A stretch of 18,365 nt of DNA. It comes from Aphodomonas sp964553125. GTDB lineage: Bacteria > Bacillota > Clostridia > Christensenellales > Aristaeellaceae. The position numbers and the translations under genes are program-made. The stretch is from assembly GCA_964553125.1 (NCBI GenBank), contig CAZKJW010000046.1:1-18365 (forward strand). Reading direction: 5' to 3'. Shown here piece after piece: positions 1-6,933 of the stretch. The notes under the pieces are model-generated. The model was not told where the DNA came from. It made no database searches and saw only the letters and a program-made list of their open reading frames with translations. Each line of letters starts with the position of its first letter. Position 1 is the stretch's first letter.

Positions 1-1390
1 CATTGATGGGGATCACGCGATTCGCGCCGACGCGGCGCACCTCATGCTCCTGAATGACGCGCAGCAGCCGGCTTTGCAGCGTGATGGGGATTTCGCTCAC
101 CTCGTCGAGAAAAATCGTGCCCTCGTGAGCCGCCTCAAACAGGCCGACCTTGCCGGTTTTGCTCGCGCCCGTAAACGCGCCGCCGTCATAGCCAAACAGC
201 TCGCTCTCCATCAGGTTTTCGGGAATGGCAGCGCAGTTCACCGCGACGAACGGCCCGGTGGCGCGCTCGCTTTCATTATGAATGGACTGCGCAAAAAGCT
301 CCTTGCCCGTGCCGGTTTCGCCGGTGATGAGGATGTTGCTGTCCACGCGCGCGAAGCGCTGCGCCTGACGAATCGTCATGCGAATGGCGTAGCTGTCGCC
401 GAGAATGTCGTTGAAGCGATAGCGCGCGACATGGCCGTTCACGCGCAGACGGTCACGCAGGCGGTTCTCTGCGTTGGTGATGCTCTGCGCAGCCTGAAAG
501 GTGACGAGCGTGCCAAGCCGCTGCCCATCCTGCGACATGGGCGCGCAGTTGAGCACGAAGTTGTCCCCGCCCATGCGGACGATTTCGTTCGTCAGCGGCT
601 GGTTGTCGCTGAGAATGGCGCTCAGGCGCCCTTCCGGCAGCGCGCGGCTGATGGGCTGTCCGACCACCTCGGAAGCCTTGCGGTTGAGCAGGCGAGCCGC
701 GGCCGGGTTGAAGGTGCGGATGTTATTGTCCTTATCCACGGCAATGATGCCCTCAAACACATGATCGACCACGCCGCGGAACATCAGGCTGTTTTCTTTT
801 TCAATGTTGGAAACGTTCGCGCAGCGCTTGGCCTCCGTGATGGCAAGAAAAACGGACTCCACCGACGAATACAGCAGCCCAGCGGGAATGCCGTGCTCCT
901 CGCAGTAGTGGCACGTATTGTGCCCGGCAAGGATCAGCTTGCAGCCGTCCGCGATGGCGCGCTCCATGCCGTCGATCAGGTCGCGCGTGTTGATGCTCGC
1001 CGTCGGATACGACTTCACCGGCACAGGAAACTGCTCGCGCATAAACCGCGCGCCGCGTATGGTGTTGATGGTGCCGACAACGCCGACGGGCATAACGCCG
1101 TGCTGCTCGAACGCCTTGTGGATGGAAGCGGCGATATCGCTGCTGGTCACCGGAATTTCCACGACAGGAATCAGCGTGTTGCGCTCCTTGAGGCTGGCCG
1201 CCGTGCCGCCGCGGGAAACGATCACGTCGGCGTTATAGTGCCGCGAAACGATCACTTCCGGCTGAATTTCGCAGTCCACCGTATAGCGCAGATCGCGGTT
1301 CTTTCCAAAGATCTGCTCATGCAGCGCCCACGCCTCGTGAACGACCTTCACCAGCTCCAGATCCGGCATAACGAACGCAACATTGATCAT
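1..1390 (-). CDS. PrpR-type sigma-54-dependent transcriptional activator (C-terminus off the window)
   Basis: This is an enhancer-binding activator of sigma-54 RNA polymerase, missing its C-terminus at the left edge. About 463 codons are visible. Residues about 10-185 resemble the PrpR N-terminal sensor domain, found in propionate and related acid-responsive regulators. A PAS-like domain follows at about 205-310, then an AAA+ domain with Walker A GETGTGKE (near 357), the sigma-54 contact loop GAFTGA (near 403) and Walker B TIFLDEV (near 428). The rest of the AAA+ domain and the expected Fis-type helix-turn-helix lie outside. The ATG at 1390 follows a GAGGTG ribosome site. The gene is transcribed away from the transporter genes, from its own promoter. 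Context suggests that it senses an aldarate or a pathway intermediate and activates the -24/-12 promoters at 4206, 4631 and 6934. Family assignment is firm; the ligand is inferred. Confidence 0.93.
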   Translation of the reverse strand, partial: MINVAFVMPDLELVKVVHEAWALHEQIFGKNRDLRYTVDCEIQPEVIVSRHYNADVIVSRGGTAASLKERNTLIPVVEIPVTSSDIAASIHKAFEQHGVMPVGVVGTINTIRGARFMREQFPVPVKSYPTASINTRDLIDGMERAIADGCKLILAGHNTCHYCEEHGIPAGLLYSSVESVFLAITEAKRCANVSNIEKENSLMFRGVVDHVFEGIIAVDKDNNIRTFNPAAARLLNRKASEVVGQPISRALPEGRLSAILSDNQPLTNEIVRMGGDNFVLNCAPMSQDGQRLGTLVTFQAAQSITNAENRLRDRLRVNGHVARYRFNDILGDSYAIRMTIRQAQRFARVDSNILITGETGTGKELFAQSIHNESERATGPFVAVNCAAIPENLMESELFGYDGGAFTGASKTGKVGLFEAAHEGTIFLDEVSEIPITLQSRLLRVIQEHEVRRVGANRVIPIN

Positions 1391-1454
1391 GAAACACACC
1401 TCGTTGCAAAATGAGTTCATCCGTGCGCAATGAAACGCAAAGGGTTCTAAATGC

Positions 1455-1483
1455 ATTATAACAAGGTTTCAGAATGAAAGCAA
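1455..1483 (-). promoter_or_regulatory. sigma-70 type promoter of the activator gene
   Basis: Reading the minus strand, TTGCTT (1483-1478) is followed after 17 bases by a perfect TATAAT (1460-1455). This gives an expected start near 1448 and a leader of about 58 bases. The -35 box is weak (three of six consensus bases), so the -10 carries the prediction. The spacer contains the palindrome annotated at 1466-1480. Confidence 0.6.
1466..1480. promoter_or_regulatory. palindromic operator GTTTCA-N3-TGAAAG in the activator promoter
   Basis: GTTTCA, GAA, TGAAAG form an inverted repeat with a single mismatch, placed between the -35 and -10 boxes of the activator's promoter. The same half-site and the same three-base spacing occur perfectly at 4328-4342. 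Further TGAAAC half-sites lie at 1431-1436 and 1390-1395. The position suggests that the activator represses its own gene by blocking RNA polymerase; that role is inferred. Confidence 0.5.
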
Positions 1484-1520
1484 TCCCGTTCTTTGGCAGG
1501 GTATCGGGCGCTGACGCGCC

Positions 1521-1541
1521 AAAAAGCCTGCGTCAGCAGGC
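1521..1541 (-). terminator. intrinsic terminator, second of a tandem pair
   Basis: On the minus strand, GCCTGC, a TGAC loop and GCAGGC form a 6-bp GC-rich hairpin followed directly by TTTTT. It would stop read-through from the genes at 1668-4146 before the activator promoter. Confidence 0.65.
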
Positions 1542-1565
1542 ATGAAAACGCATCCAAAAACGAAG

Positions 1566-1599
1566 AAACACCGCGCAGAGCGTACCCTGCGCGGTGTTT
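1566..1599 (-). terminator. terminator of the tctC / UxuA-like transcription unit
   Basis: A perfect 13-bp stem (1566-1578 with 1587-1599) and an 8-base loop lie 69 bases after the stop at 1668. On the minus strand the stem ends in TTT and is followed by CTTCGTTTTT, an imperfect T tract. The opposite strand also has a short T-rich tail, so it may work in both directions. Confidence 0.7.
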
Positions 1600-1667
1600 G
1601 TTTCAGGCGAAAATCACATGACCATTTGCGCCAAATTTCTGATTAGAATTTTCTAAAAAGAAATTCG

Positions 1668-2939
1668 TTACTGACCCATCAGCTCGTAGCCGACCTGCGT
1701 GCGGGCCGCATAAATGAGACCCTGAATCCACGCATTGGAAACATGCATAGCGGTCTTGGAGCCGAGAAGCTCCTTGTCGTAACCGCTCCAGCTATGGTCG
1801 CAGAAGATGGAGTCGTTAAAGCCGGCCTTGATGATGGTCTTCATAATGGCGTACATATCGGCGTAGCCATCCTGCGCAAGGCACTCCTCAAAGTAGCCAG
1901 AGTAGTCCGGATCGATGGGGCCGGTAACATTGCGGAAGTGAATCTGGAAAATCTGTCCCTTGCTAATGAACTCTTCGAGGTCGGCCAGCAGGTTCTTGGA
2001 GTACGTCACGCCGCCTTCCAGTGCGCAGCCGATGCAGAACTTCGCGCCGATATACGGGCTGTTGCCAGCGATTTCAAACGCGCGGCGATAGTCGTCCGTG
2101 GAGATGATCAGGCTGCCGATGCCGTCCAGATACGGAACCGGAGGATCGTTGGGATGAAGCGCGATGCGCACGCCGGTTTCCTCGCAGGTGGGCAGGATGG
2201 CGTCGATGAAATACTCATAGGTTTCCCACATTTCCTCGCGGGTGTAGAGGCGGTCGCCCTTGAGCGGCTTGTCCAGAACGGTCTCTACGTTGTTGGCGGA
2301 GAAGCCCGCGCCGTTGGTCATCACGGGCGTGTCGCCGGAGCGGGAAATGCCGTAGGGCTGCCAGGCGATGCAGATGGTGTCGCAGTCGAGCGCGGCAAGG
2401 TTCTTCATGAAGGTCTTGGTGCGCTCAATCCAGTAGTCGCGGTCTTCCTGCGCAAGGTGGATGGAGGTGCATTTCTGGATCTTGCCATTGGTACACATGA
2501 CGATGTCGAAGCCGCCGTTTTCAAAATTGCGCACGCGCTCGACAAGCGCCTTCATGGCCTCAAAATCGTCCAGCTCCTCGTTCGTGAAGGAAAGCTCAAC
2601 AGCGTTATAGCCCATCTGCTTGGCGAAACGAAGCTCCTCGTCGGTGGTCTTGGAAGAAACGCCGTTGAGCGTGATCTTCGGCAGGGCGACGGGGCTGGTT
2701 TTATAGGTGCTCAGCGGCACGGCGGACACATAGGTCTGCAACAGCGTGCTCGACTGCGCGGACAGCGCATCAGGATCAACCCGGTCGGTGTTTTTAATCA
2801 GGTCAAAGCTGCCGATATATTCCTTCTGGCTGATGACTTCTTCGGTTTCAGCGGTGGTCTCAGCGAAGGCGGCTGCGGAAAGGAACACAACGAGACAAAG
2901 CGCAAAGGCGGCGATCCGTTTGAGCAGATTCTTTTTCAT
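1668..2939 (-). CDS. exported mannonate dehydratase-like (UxuA-like) TIM-barrel protein
   Basis: The product has 423 residues. It starts at the ATG at 2939, eight bases after an AAAGGAG ribosome site; an in-frame ATG 18 bases upstream has no such site. Residues 1-26 form a typical Sec signal peptide (MKKN, hydrophobic core, cleavage near AFAET). The rest resembles UxuA, the metal-dependent enzyme converting D-mannonate to 2-keto-3-deoxygluconate. The HPNDPP motif (His262), Cys302, the IHFRN motif (His334) and CDHSW (Asp381, His382) match the metal-site signatures of the family, and DMYAIMK is also typical. Known UxuA proteins are cytoplasmic, so a signal peptide is odd. The gene lies 256 bases downstream of tctC and is probably cotranscribed. 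It could be an enzyme acting outside the membrane, a binding protein derived from one, or another sugar-acid lyase. The fold is fairly sure, the activity is not. Confidence 0.75.
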   Translation of the reverse strand: MKKNLLKRIAAFALCLVVFLSAAAFAETTAETEEVISQKEYIGSFDLIKNTDRVDPDALSAQSSTLLQTYVSAVPLSTYKTSPVALPKITLNGVSSKTTDEELRFAKQMGYNAVELSFTNEELDDFEAMKALVERVRNFENGGFDIVMCTNGKIQKCTSIHLAQEDRDYWIERTKTFMKNLAALDCDTICIAWQPYGISRSGDTPVMTNGAGFSANNVETVLDKPLKGDRLYTREEMWETYEYFIDAILPTCEETGVRIALHPNDPPVPYLDGIGSLIISTDDYRRAFEIAGNSPYIGAKFCIGCALEGGVTYSKNLLADLEEFISKGQIFQIHFRNVTGPIDPDYSGYFEECLAQDGYADMYAIMKTIIKAGFNDSIFCDHSWSGYDKELLGSKTAMHVSNAWIQGLIYAARTQVGYELMGQ

Positions 2940-2992
2940 GGAAGTTTCTCCTTTCATGATCAGTCAAATCGGTTCTTTCTGAAAATATACTC

Positions 2993-3021
2993 TTGTCATG
3001 CCGCCGCTTTTCTGTTATAAT
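2993..3021 (+). promoter_or_regulatory. near-consensus sigma-70 promoter for a possible small RNA
   Basis: TTGTCA (2993-2998), a 17-base spacer and TATAAT (3016-3021) form a strong housekeeping-type promoter on the plus strand, opposite to both neighbouring genes. Transcription would start near 3028. No gene with a ribosome site follows; a terminator does, at 3055-3099. Confidence 0.6.
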
Positions 3022-3027
3022 CGTGCG

Positions 3028-3099
3028 CGGCGGTTGAACAAATCGCTGGTGAAGTGAGCTTACTGTTGGCTTGGGCGGCTGAAGTAGGCTCATTTTTTT
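3028..3099 (+). ncRNA. candidate small RNA of about 72 nt, unknown family
   Basis: The interval runs from the predicted start of the promoter at 2993-3021 to the end of a run of seven T. No ribosome site or sensible reading frame is present. The 3' half is an intrinsic terminator whose large loop is G-rich (GGCTTGGGCGGC). It resembles no RNA family I know, and SRP RNA, 6S and tmRNA motifs are absent. It is antisense to the leader between tctC and the UxuA-like gene, so it could act in cis on that transcript or in trans elsewhere. Existence is inferred from the promoter-terminator pairing only; both ends are approximate. Confidence 0.45.
3055..3099 (+). terminator. intrinsic terminator ending the candidate small RNA
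   Basis: TGAGCTTACT (3055-3064) pairs with AGTAGGCTCA (3083-3092) over 10 bp with one G-U pair, and seven T (3093-3099) follow. The loop of 18 bases is unusually large for a terminator. Confidence 0.65.
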
Positions 3100-3127
3100 G
3101 TTAGGGAGTGATATCCTTTTGGGATGC

Positions 3128-3156
3128 GGCGGAGCCCGCCATGAACAGGCTCCGCC
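3128..3156 (-). other. intercistronic hairpin after tctC
   Basis: GGCGGAGCC (3128-3136) and GGCTCCGCC (3148-3156) form a perfect 9-bp stem with an 11-base loop, 40 bases after the tctC stop. No T run follows on the minus strand, so it is not a standard terminator. It may protect the 3' end of the tctC message and allow more binding protein than UxuA-like protein to be made. That role is inferred. Confidence 0.5.
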
Positions 3157-3195
3157 ATGAGGACTTTGAGCAGTGAGAAACTCTCGCGCTCGGGA

Positions 3196-4146
3196 TTAGT
3201 CGATGTAGTCCGCCAGGTAGCCGAGGTAGACTTCTTCCTGACCCTTGATGTAGGTCACGGAATCTTCGGGGGTCTTGTTGGTCACTTCGACCAGCGCGTT
3301 GGCGGCGTAGGTCTGCAGGCCTTCGTTGGCGGCGACGGCGGTAAGCGCCTCGTTGAACGCGGTGATGATGGCCGGATCCAGATCAGCGGGGCCGCTGATG
3401 TAGAAGTACTTCGGGAACACGACGTCGTAGCCCTGCTCCTTGATGGTCACGAGTTCGGTGTTGGCGGCGATGCGGTCTTCAGCCATGATGCCCAGGTTGA
3501 CGAATTCGCCGGTGGTCAGGTAGTCGCGGACGAGACCGGCCTGCGTGTCAATGATGTCCAGACGGTTGCCGAGCAGCTCGGTGATCTTGTTGGCGGCGGT
3601 GCCGGCGTCAACGATCTTGAATTCAACGCCCGCGGCATCCTGGAAGGCCAGCGCGTGCAGGTGGGTGAAGTTACCGGTTTCGGTCGCGAAGGTGACCTCG
3701 CCCGGATGTTCCTTCATGTAGGCAACGAGGGATTCGATGTCGTGGAACTTCTCGTTGGAGGAGTTGCTCAGGAAAGCGGAGGAGTAATCCATGAAGGGCA
3801 TGCCGATGGTGGAGAAGTCGTCCGTCAGGGAGTACTCATACAGGCCCATCAGCTGAGCAATGGTTCCGCCGCTGTGATAGAACACGAAGCGGTAGCCGTT
3901 GTCCGGGTTTTCAAGCAGGTTGTCGAAGGCAACGGCGCCAGAGCCGCCGTTCATGTTGGAGACGACCACGTCCCAGCCGAATTCCTGGTTGAGGGCGGCG
4001 GCCAGCGCGCGGGCGTTGGCGTCGGTGTCTCCGCCGGGGTTCGCGGGCACGATCAGTTCGATGGAGCGCTCCGGCCATTCAGCCAGCGCGGCGCCGCACG
4101 CGAGCACGAGCGCAAGGGTGAGAACAAGGGCTACGAGTTTCTTCAT
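3196..4146 (-). CDS. tctC: TctC / Bug-family substrate-binding protein of a tripartite tricarboxylate transporter
   Basis: This 316-residue extracytoplasmic binding protein captures a carboxylic acid and delivers it to TctAB. The ATG at 4146 sits behind AAGGAGG. Residues 1-22 are a signal peptide; VLAC at its end could be a lipobox, which would make this a lipoprotein, but ALA-E just after is an equally possible ordinary cleavage site. The mature protein begins WPERSIELIVPANPGGDTD, the hallmark start of Bug proteins, and NGGSGAVAFDNLL matches the conserved loop after the first strand. Length is normal for the family. The gene is divergent from tctBA but driven by a matching sigma-54 promoter (4206-4222). 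Context points to glucarate, galactarate or a similar acid as ligand; this is inferred. Confidence 0.93.
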   Translation of the reverse strand: MKKLVALVLTLALVLACGAALAEWPERSIELIVPANPGGDTDANARALAAALNQEFGWDVVVSNMNGGSGAVAFDNLLENPDNGYRFVFYHSGGTIAQLMGLYEYSLTDDFSTIGMPFMDYSSAFLSNSSNEKFHDIESLVAYMKEHPGEVTFATETGNFTHLHALAFQDAAGVEFKIVDAGTAANKITELLGNRLDIIDTQAGLVRDYLTTGEFVNLGIMAEDRIAANTELVTIKEQGYDVVFPKYFYISGPADLDPAIITAFNEALTAVAANEGLQTYAANALVEVTNKTPEDSVTYIKGQEEVYLGYLADYID

Positions 4147-4205
4147 AATTGTGGGTCCTCCTTGTCGTTTTTTTTCGGGGCTCAAAACCCCTTTGCACAT
4201 ATACA

Positions 4206-4222
4206 TGCAAATTTTGTGCCAA
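4206..4222 (-). promoter_or_regulatory. sigma-54 (-24/-12) promoter of tctC
   Basis: On the minus strand the sequence reads TTGGCAC, five bases, TTGCA, a perfect match to TGGCAC-N5-TTGCW with ten bases between the GG and GC. The expected start is near 4195, about 50 bases before the tctC ATG. The next eight bases (TGTATATG) are shared with the tctB promoter. Confidence 0.88.
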
Positions 4223-4327
4223 GCAGCAAAAAACCTTCTGCAAAATTTGAAGCATTGATTTTACAAGCAAAAAACCGCCCAATAAATGCGTCGATGTTTT
4301 AATCAGTCCGTCCGTACGCATTTCAAA

Positions 4328-4342
4328 GTTTCATTTTGAAAC
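4328..4342. promoter_or_regulatory. probable activator site 1: GTTTCA-N3-TGAAAC palindrome
   Basis: A perfect inverted repeat, GTTTCA TTT TGAAAC, lies about 135-145 bases upstream of the predicted tctC start, the usual range for enhancer-type sites bound by sigma-54 activators. It has the same half-sites and spacing as the site at 1466-1480. Its centre is about 21.5 bp, two helical turns, from the centre of site 2. Confidence 0.6.
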
Positions 4343-4345
4343 AGG

Positions 4346-4367
4346 CGTTTCATTCCACGATGAAACG
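4346..4367. promoter_or_regulatory. probable activator site 2: CGTTTCAT-N6-ATGAAACG
   Basis: This is a perfect 8-bp inverted repeat with a six-base spacer. It uses the same GTTTCA half-site as site 1 but wider spacing. The tandem placement of two such repeats between divergent sigma-54 promoters supports a shared enhancer for tctC and tctBA. An isolated GTTTCA at 4547-4552 lies about 105 bases upstream of the tctB start and may assist there. Confidence 0.55.
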
Positions 4368-4630
4368 TATGCAACCTTCTGAAATTGCAGATTCCTTATG
4401 CATTCACAAAAACAGCCCCAAAACCGCGCCGTGCCTTAACGGATTATTGATTCACCGCAGCGGCCGGGCTGATGATCCTTCCGCGCTTTGCGCGGCATGG
4501 AAAAACCCCTTCTGCGCAAACGCGGCGCGCGCGCATTTTATGCTTTGTTTCATTTTATATAGGTAGAAACAGCGCTCGTTCAGGCGCGTCTTCAAAAAAA
4601 CCAAAATAAATTTTCCGCAAAGGCGGCAAG

Positions 4631-4647
4631 TTGGCACGCTTTTTGCA
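4631..4647 (+). promoter_or_regulatory. sigma-54 (-24/-12) promoter of tctBA
   Basis: TTGGCAC, five bases, TTGCA is again a perfect consensus match with correct GG-to-GC spacing. The expected start is near 4658, leaving a leader of about 33 bases. The TGTATATG following the -12 box repeats that of the tctC promoter. Confidence 0.9.
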
Positions 4648-4690
4648 TGTATATGGGTAACTGGATTATTCCGCAAAAGGAGGAGAACGT

Positions 4691-5224
4691 ATGTCGTTCA
4701 AAAAGTACAGGGACATCATCCTTGGCGCCGTGATGTTGGCGTTCAGCGCATTCTATCTCGCTGTCGCCTCCAACATCAAAACGCGCCCGAAGCTCACCCC
4801 GAGCTATGCCAGCGCGAAAATCGTGCCGATTCTGCTCGGCGTGCTGCTGGCCATTCTTTCGGTGATCTGCATCATCGAAGGCATTGCTAAATTGAAGAAA
4901 TACGGCACCACCATCGTCAGCAAAAAGGCAAAGCAGACGCACAACAAAGAAGTCGCGCTCGACTCCTTTGCCGTTATCGCCACCTTCGCGCTGATGCTGC
5001 TCTACGCCATTGGCCTGTCGAGGCTCGGCTTCTGCCTTTCCACGATGCTGTATCTGTTCCTTCAGATTTCTCTGCTGGCTCCCAAGGCCAAGCATTCCAA
5101 GCGCAGCTTCATCATCTATGCGGTTGTCGCAGTCGTGTTCACGATGGCAATCTTCTTCATCTTCCGCTTCGGCCTGTCGATGCTGCTCCCGCGCGGCGTC
5201 ATCGAAATGCTGCTTGGCTGCTAA
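4691..5224 (+). CDS. tctB: TctB family small membrane subunit of the tripartite tricarboxylate transporter
   Basis: This 177-residue protein is the small, poorly conserved membrane subunit that pairs with TctA. Its ATG follows AAAAGGAGGAG with ideal spacing. Hydrophobic segments lie near residues 9-28, 45-67, 96-113, 114-133 and 142-166, with a charged cytoplasmic-type stretch (KKYG, KKAKQ) between the second and third. Length and layout match the family. The gene begins a two-gene unit, with tctA 33 bases downstream, under the sigma-54 promoter at 4631. Identification rests on topology, size and position next to an unmistakable TctA. Confidence 0.88.
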   Translation: MSFKKYRDIILGAVMLAFSAFYLAVASNIKTRPKLTPSYASAKIVPILLGVLLAILSVICIIEGIAKLKKYGTTIVSKKAKQTHNKEVALDSFAVIATFALMLLYAIGLSRLGFCLSTMLYLFLQISLLAPKAKHSKRSFIIYAVVAVVFTMAIFFIFRFGLSMLLPRGVIEMLLGC

Positions 5225-5257
5225 TTGCAACACTGTTAGAAAGGAGCTACCGAATTC

Positions 5258-6775
5258 ATGAGTACCTTTGAATTGATCGGCACCGGTTTTGCCACCGTAT
5301 GCACGCCCATCGGCTTCGTGCTGATGATTGTCGGCGTTGCCGTCGGCATCATCTTCGGCGCGCTGCCCGGCCTTTCCGCCACGATGGCCATTGCGCTCTT
5401 CCTCCCCGTCACCTATACAATGGCGCATTCCAACGCAATGACGCTGCTGATGGCGCTGTTCATCGGCGCAATCTCCGGCGGTCTCATTTCCGCCATTCTG
5501 CTTTCCATCCCCGGCACGCCCTCTTCCGTGGCGACTTGCTTCGACGGTCACCCGATGGTTCGCAAGGGCGAAGGCGTCAAGGCGCTGGGCGCCGGCATTG
5601 TCTTCTCCTTCATCGGCACCATCTTCTCCACCGTGCTGCTGATGTTCATCGCGCCCCAGATTGCGCGTGCGGCCGTCAGCTTTGGCGCGTATGAGTTCTT
5701 CTCCATCGCCATCTTCTCGCTGACCATGGTAGCGACGCTTTCAAGCGGCAACATGGTCAAGGGCATTATGGCGGCCGTGATCGGCTTCATGTTCTCCACC
5801 GTCGGCACCGACACCATCGAGAGCAGCGCCCGCTTCACCTTCAAAATCTCCCACCTCAAGGGCGGCTTCGACATGCTCGCCGTCATGATCGGCCTGTTCG
5901 CCATCGGCGAAATCATCGCCGCGGCGGAAACCAGCCGTCACGCCCCCGAGGAGAAGATCGCGCACGTCGATCTCCGCCACGTCAAGGGCTTCGGCTTCTC
6001 CATGGCTGAGTTCAAGGGCCAGACGATCAACTGGATCCGCTCCGCGCTGATCGGCTTTGGCATCGGCGTTCTGCCGGGCATCGGCGGCGGCACCTCCAAC
6101 ATTCTCGCCTATACCGTTGCCAAGAACTACGACAAGCACCCCGAGGAGTTCGGCACCGGCCGTCTCGACGGCGTTGTCGCCTCCGAAACCGCCAACAACG
6201 CCACCATCGGCGGCGCAATGGTTCCGCTGCTCACGCTCGGCATCCCCGGCGATACGACGACCGCCATGCTGCTCGGCGCGCTCACGCTGCACGGGCTCAC
6301 CCCCGGGCCGCTGCTTTTTGAGAATCAGGCCCCGATCGTCTACGGCATTTTCGCCGCGATGCTCATCTGCTCTTTCATCATGCTGTTCATGGAGTTCTTC
6401 GGCCTGCGCGCGTTCATTAACGTTCTGAAGATTCCGAAGTACATCCTCCTCCCCTGCGTGTTCGTTCTCTGCGTCATCGGCGCTTACGCGCTCAAGAACA
6501 ACGTCAGCCAGGTTTTCGCCGCGTGCATCTTTGGCCTGATCGGATATGGCTTTAAGAAGCTGGATATCCCGTCCACGCCGTTCATCCTCGGCTTCATCCT
6601 TGGGCCGCTCGCCGAAATCAACTATCGCCGCGGCATGATCCGCTCGGGCGGCACCTTCGTGCCCTTCCTCACGTCCCCCATCAGCGCCATCTTCCTGTTC
6701 ATCGCTCTCATGGTCATCGTGATGTACGCCACCAAGCCCGCGCGTCAGAAGAGAAAGGCCGCCAAAGCGAAGTAA
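5258..6775 (+). CDS. tctA: TctA family large permease subunit of the tripartite tricarboxylate transporter
   Basis: This 505-residue multi-spanning permease forms the transport path and uses an ion gradient to import the acid delivered by TctC. The ATG follows GAAAGGAG. Family signatures are plain: FGALPGLSATMAIALFLP near residues 30-48, the stretch ISGGLISAILLSIPGTPSS near 72-90, then GVLPGIGGGTSN near 272, and LGIPGDTTTAMLLGALTLHG near 328-347. Full length for the family (about 500). The gene ends 215 bases before rpoN. No T-tailed terminator follows, so some transcripts may run into the rpoN operon. Substrate is inferred from context to be an aldarate. Confidence 0.96.
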   Translation: MSTFELIGTGFATVCTPIGFVLMIVGVAVGIIFGALPGLSATMAIALFLPVTYTMAHSNAMTLLMALFIGAISGGLISAILLSIPGTPSSVATCFDGHPMVRKGEGVKALGAGIVFSFIGTIFSTVLLMFIAPQIARAAVSFGAYEFFSIAIFSLTMVATLSSGNMVKGIMAAVIGFMFSTVGTDTIESSARFTFKISHLKGGFDMLAVMIGLFAIGEIIAAAETSRHAPEEKIAHVDLRHVKGFGFSMAEFKGQTINWIRSALIGFGIGVLPGIGGGTSNILAYTVAKNYDKHPEEFGTGRLDGVVASETANNATIGGAMVPLLTLGIPGDTTTAMLLGALTLHGLTPGPLLFENQAPIVYGIFAAMLICSFIMLFMEFFGLRAFINVLKIPKYILLPCVFVLCVIGAYALKNNVSQVFAACIFGLIGYGFKKLDIPSTPFILGFILGPLAEINYRRGMIRSGGTFVPFLTSPISAIFLFIALMVIVMYATKPARQKRKAAKAK

Positions 6776-6786
6776 GAAAGTCCTCC

Positions 6787-6880
6787 GCCTCGCCCGTCCC
6801 CCTCTCAGTTTTTGCCATAGAGGAACGCCTTCGCGCGCTTTCCTCCATTGTGTGGAATTGAAAGCGCCGATGGGCGAGGC
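6787..6880 (+). other. possible structured RNA (three-way junction) after tctA
   Basis: A 12-base segment, GCCTCGCCCGTC (6787-6798), pairs with GATGGGCGAGGC (6869-6880) with one G-U pair. Inside it lie two further hairpins: CCTCT/AGAGG (6801-6823), and GCGCTTTC/GAAAGCGC (6835-6867) extended by TCCA/TGGA. Together they would form a three-way junction in the tctA 3' region, about 50 bases before the rpoN promoters. No T run follows, so it is not a simple terminator. I recognise no known RNA family. As DNA, the outer repeat could also be a protein-binding site. Confidence 0.35.
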
Positions 6881-6933
6881 AACCCTTTTCAGGGCGGAAT
6901 GCAGCGTCAAACGGAACCGCCCATGCGCTTCGT

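Noticed and set aside
44..1414. Long plus-strand open frame opposite the activator gene
   Set aside because: The minus strand carries Walker A, GAFTGA and Walker B motifs in order; the plus frame is compositional.
1743..3020. Open frame of about 425 codons on the plus strand opposite the UxuA-like gene
   Set aside because: No family resemblance and no ribosome site; the minus-strand gene has a signal peptide and conserved metal residues.
3157..4302. Plus-strand open frame opposite tctC
   Set aside because: Glycine/valine-rich translation without motifs; tctC on the other strand is complete with signal peptide and ribosome site.
4481..4495. CCGCGC-TTT-GCGCGG hairpin in the divergent control region
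   Set aside because: A short GC palindrome with no T tail on either strand and no match to the GTTTCA sites; too weak to assign a role.
6787..6880. Intrinsic terminator of tctA
   Set aside because: The inverted repeats have large internal spacing and no T run follows, so I list it as a structured region instead.
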